A stretch of 64,000 nucleotides of DNA from Actinomycetota bacterium. GTDB taxonomy: Bacteria > Actinomycetota > Thermoleophilia > RBG-16-64-13. Made by a program: the position numbers and the translations under genes. Below, in pieces: positions 62,341 to 64,000 of this stretch (the stretch's first letter is position 1; the number at the start of each line of letters is the position of its first letter). The stretch spans positions 143,486 to 207,485 of the forward strand of contig JADQBG010000003.1 of the NCBI GenBank assembly GCA_016278725.1, in the 5' to 3' direction. The notes under the pieces were generated by a model. It saw only the letters and a list, made by a program, of their open reading frames with translations. It did not search any database and was not told the origin of the DNA.

Positions 62341-63883
62341 GGAAATTACCAGCATCCTCAAGTCCGCCATCAAGGACTATGAGGCCGAGGTCGAGATGCA
62401 GGAGGTGGGAACCGTCGTCATGGTCGGCGACGGGATCGCCCGGATCCACGGACTGGAGAGCGCCGTTTCTTCCGAGATGGTCGAGCTGCCCCATGAGGTG
62501 ATGGGGCTGGTGCTCAACCTGGAAGAGGACAGCGTGGGCGTGGTCCTCCTGGGCGAGGACACGCTGATCAAGGAAGGCGATCTGGTCAGACGCACCGGGC
62601 GGGTCATTCAGGTGCCGGTGGGTGACGCCCTGGTCGGCCGCGTGATCGACCCGTTGGGGAACCCCCTGGACGACAAGGGCCCGATAGAGGCCGACGAGTA
62701 CCGGGCGGTCGAAGTGAAGGCGCCCGGTGTCATCCAGCGTCAGCCGGTGAAGGAGCCCCTGCAGACGGGGATCAAGGCCATCGACTCCATGATTCCCATC
62801 GGCCGGGGGCAGCGCGAGCTGATCATTGGCGACCGGGGGACCGGAAAGACGGCCATCGCCGTGGATACCATCCTGAATCAGAAGGGCCAGGGCGTGATCT
62901 GCGTCTACGTGGCCATCGGCCAGAAGGCTTCGACCGTGCGCCAGGTGGTTGCCCGGCTCGAGGACAGCGGGGCCATGGACTACACCATCGTGGTCATGGC
63001 CTCGGCTTCCGCCTCGGCCCCGCTGCGTTACATCGCGCCCTACGCGGGCGCTTCCATGGCCGAGTTCTTCACCTACAAGGGGGGCCACACCCTCTGCATC
63101 TACGACGACCTGACCAAGCAGGCGGACGCCTACCGGCAGATGTCTCTGCTGCTGCGCCGCCCGCCGGGCCGCGAAGCCTATCCCGGCGACGTCTTCTACC
63201 TGCACAGCCGTCTCTTGGAGCGCGCCTGCAAGCTCTCCGACGCCATGGGCGGCGGCTCGCTGACCGCGCTCCCCGTCATCGAGACCAAAGCGGGCGACGT
63301 CTCGGCGTACATCCCCACGAACGTGATCTCGATCACCGACGGCCAGATCTTCCTGGAGGGCAACCTCTTCTACTCCGGCGTGCGCCCCGCCATCAACGTG
63401 GGCATCTCGGTCAGCCGGGTGGGCGGCAGCGCCCAGATCAAGGCCATGCGCAAGGTGGCCGGCTCGCTGCGGCTGGACCTCTCCCAGTACCGGGAACTGG
63501 AGGCTTTCGCCAAGTTCGGCTCCGAACTCGACCCCGAGACTCAGCGCACCCTGGCCCGCGGCGAGCGGCTGGTGGAATCGCTCAACCAGCCTCAATACCA
63601 ACCTCTGCCCGTCGAGGAGCAGGTGATGGTGATCTTTGCCGCCACCAACGGCTACCTGGACGACATCGACGTGGAAGCGGTGACGGAGTTCAACGAGGGA
63701 CTGCGGGACTATCTGCGGTCCGAACACCCCGAGGTTGGGCGGGAGATCCGCGAGAGCAAGGAGCTTTCCGACGAGGTCACGGAGAAGCTGAAGGCGGCGA
63801 TTCACGACTTCAAGAGCTCCTTCGTGGGCGAGGAAGAGGAAGGCATCGCGGAGCCCGCCGCCGGCATGGCGGCGACGGTCTAG
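62324..63883 (+). CDS. atpA: F0F1 ATP synthase subunit alpha
   Basis: Non-catalytic nucleotide-binding subunit of F1. The 519-residue protein begins [20 protein letters not shown] from a TTG within atpH, with ATGGAGG upstream. The P-loop is GDRGTGKT, where GDRQTGKT is usual. '[28 protein letters not shown]' and '[21 protein letters not shown]' (here GISVSRVGG) are canonical. A short acidic/Ala tail ends the protein. Confidence 0.97.
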   Translation: MNLRPEEITSILKSAIKDYEAEVEMQEVGTVVMVGDGIARIHGLESAVSSEMVELPHEVMGLVLNLEEDSVGVVLLGEDTLIKEGDLVRRTGRVIQVPVGDALVGRVIDPLGNPLDDKGPIEADEYRAVEVKAPGVIQRQPVKEPLQTGIKAIDSMIPIGRGQRELIIGDRGTGKTAIAVDTILNQKGQGVICVYVAIGQKASTVRQVVARLEDSGAMDYTIVVMASASASAPLRYIAPYAGASMAEFFTYKGGHTLCIYDDLTKQADAYRQMSLLLRRPPGREAYPGDVFYLHSRLLERACKLSDAMGGGSLTALPVIETKAGDVSAYIPTNVISITDGQIFLEGNLFYSGVRPAINVGISVSRVGGSAQIKAMRKVAGSLRLDLSQYRELEAFAKFGSELDPETQRTLARGERLVESLNQPQYQPLPVEEQVMVIFAATNGYLDDIDVEAVTEFNEGLRDYLRSEHPEVGREIRESKELSDEVTEKLKAAIHDFKSSFVGEEEEGIAEPAAGMAATV

Positions 63884-63899
63884 GCTGCGTTAGGAATTC

Positions 63900-64000
63900 A
63901 TGGCGACCACAAGGGACATCAAGCGGCGGATCACCTCCGTCCAGAATACGCGCAAGATCACCAAGGCCATGGAAATGGTGGCGGCGGCGCGGCTGCGCCG
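63900..64000 (+). CDS. atpG: F0F1 ATP synthase subunit gamma, 3' partial
   Basis: The first 33 codons are visible: MATTRDIKRRITSVQNTRKITKAMEMVAAARLR, the conserved N-terminal helix of the gamma rotor shaft. The gene is cut by the window end. It starts 16 bases after atpA, as expected. Confidence 0.95.
   Translation, partial: MATTRDIKRRITSVQNTRKITKAMEMVAAARLR

Overview
The window is a GC-rich bacterial chromosome segment that is almost entirely core housekeeping. It runs through the secE-nusG-L11-L1 cluster, the L10-L7/L12-rpoBC cluster, the str operon (rpsL-rpsG-fusA-tuf), the S10-spc-alpha ribosomal superoperon, rplM-rpsI, an amino-sugar and repair block, a release-factor/nucleotide block, and the start of the F-type ATP synthase operon. 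Gene order, high GC, frequent GTG/TTG starts, zinc-type S14/L31/L33/L36, a DUF1385-prfA-prmC/tsaC-rpiB-glyA-upp-deaminase-wecA-atp order and a periplasmic NrfHA nitrite reductase fit a deep-branching, anaerobic or facultative Actinomycetota (Coriobacteriia/Thermoleophilia/Geothermincolia-like). That placement is inference; Firmicutes-like neighbours cannot be excluded by eye.

Layout: 1-1526, 5'-cut KefB-type cation/proton antiporter. 1527-1960, non-coding, with a promoter overlapped by a perfect 21-bp dyad and a candidate small RNA. 1961-4806, tRNA-Tyr, tRNA-Thr, tRNA-Met, rpmG, tRNA-Trp, secE, nusG, rplK, rplA. 4860-6946, a reverse-strand nrfHA pair wedged between rplA and rplJ. 7040-16569, L10 leader, rplJ, rplL, rpoB, rpoC. 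16630-21193, str operon. 21264-37010, S10/spc/alpha genes with secY, adk, map, infA and rpoA. 37045-41585, fused ECF-transporter ATPase, ecfT, truA, rplM, rpsI, then a textbook terminator. 41687-49745, PLP racemase-like protein, a truncated glmM, glmS, acpS, nnrE/nnrD, a CBS protein, a small membrane protein and a CCA/poly(A)-polymerase-family gene. 49809-59350, rpmE, tdk, DUF1385, prfA, a prmC-tsaC fusion, a methyltransferase, rpiB, glyA, upp, a dCMP-deaminase-like gene and a wecA/tagO-like transferase. 59443-64000, promoter and atpZ-atpI-atpB-E-F-H-A-(G).

The most unusual signal is in RNA polymerase. The C-terminus of beta-prime (RpoC) carries an in-frame domain that aligns over its full length with the alpha-CTD of the RpoA encoded in the same window (29 of 59 identical by hand count). 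The canonical DNA-contact Arg/Asn of the alpha-CTD are replaced. RpoA itself has an extra ~50-residue module between its NTD and CTD that looks like a degenerate copy of the same fold. Other points of interest are the nrfHA insertion with a CX3CH first heme site in NrfH and a calcium-site-deficient NrfA, the internally deleted GlmM, an asymmetric fused EcfAA ATPase, a PrmC-TsaC fusion, a Cys-cluster insert in EF-Tu, a very long acidic tail on L30, and the dyad-controlled promoter/sRNA candidate near the left end.
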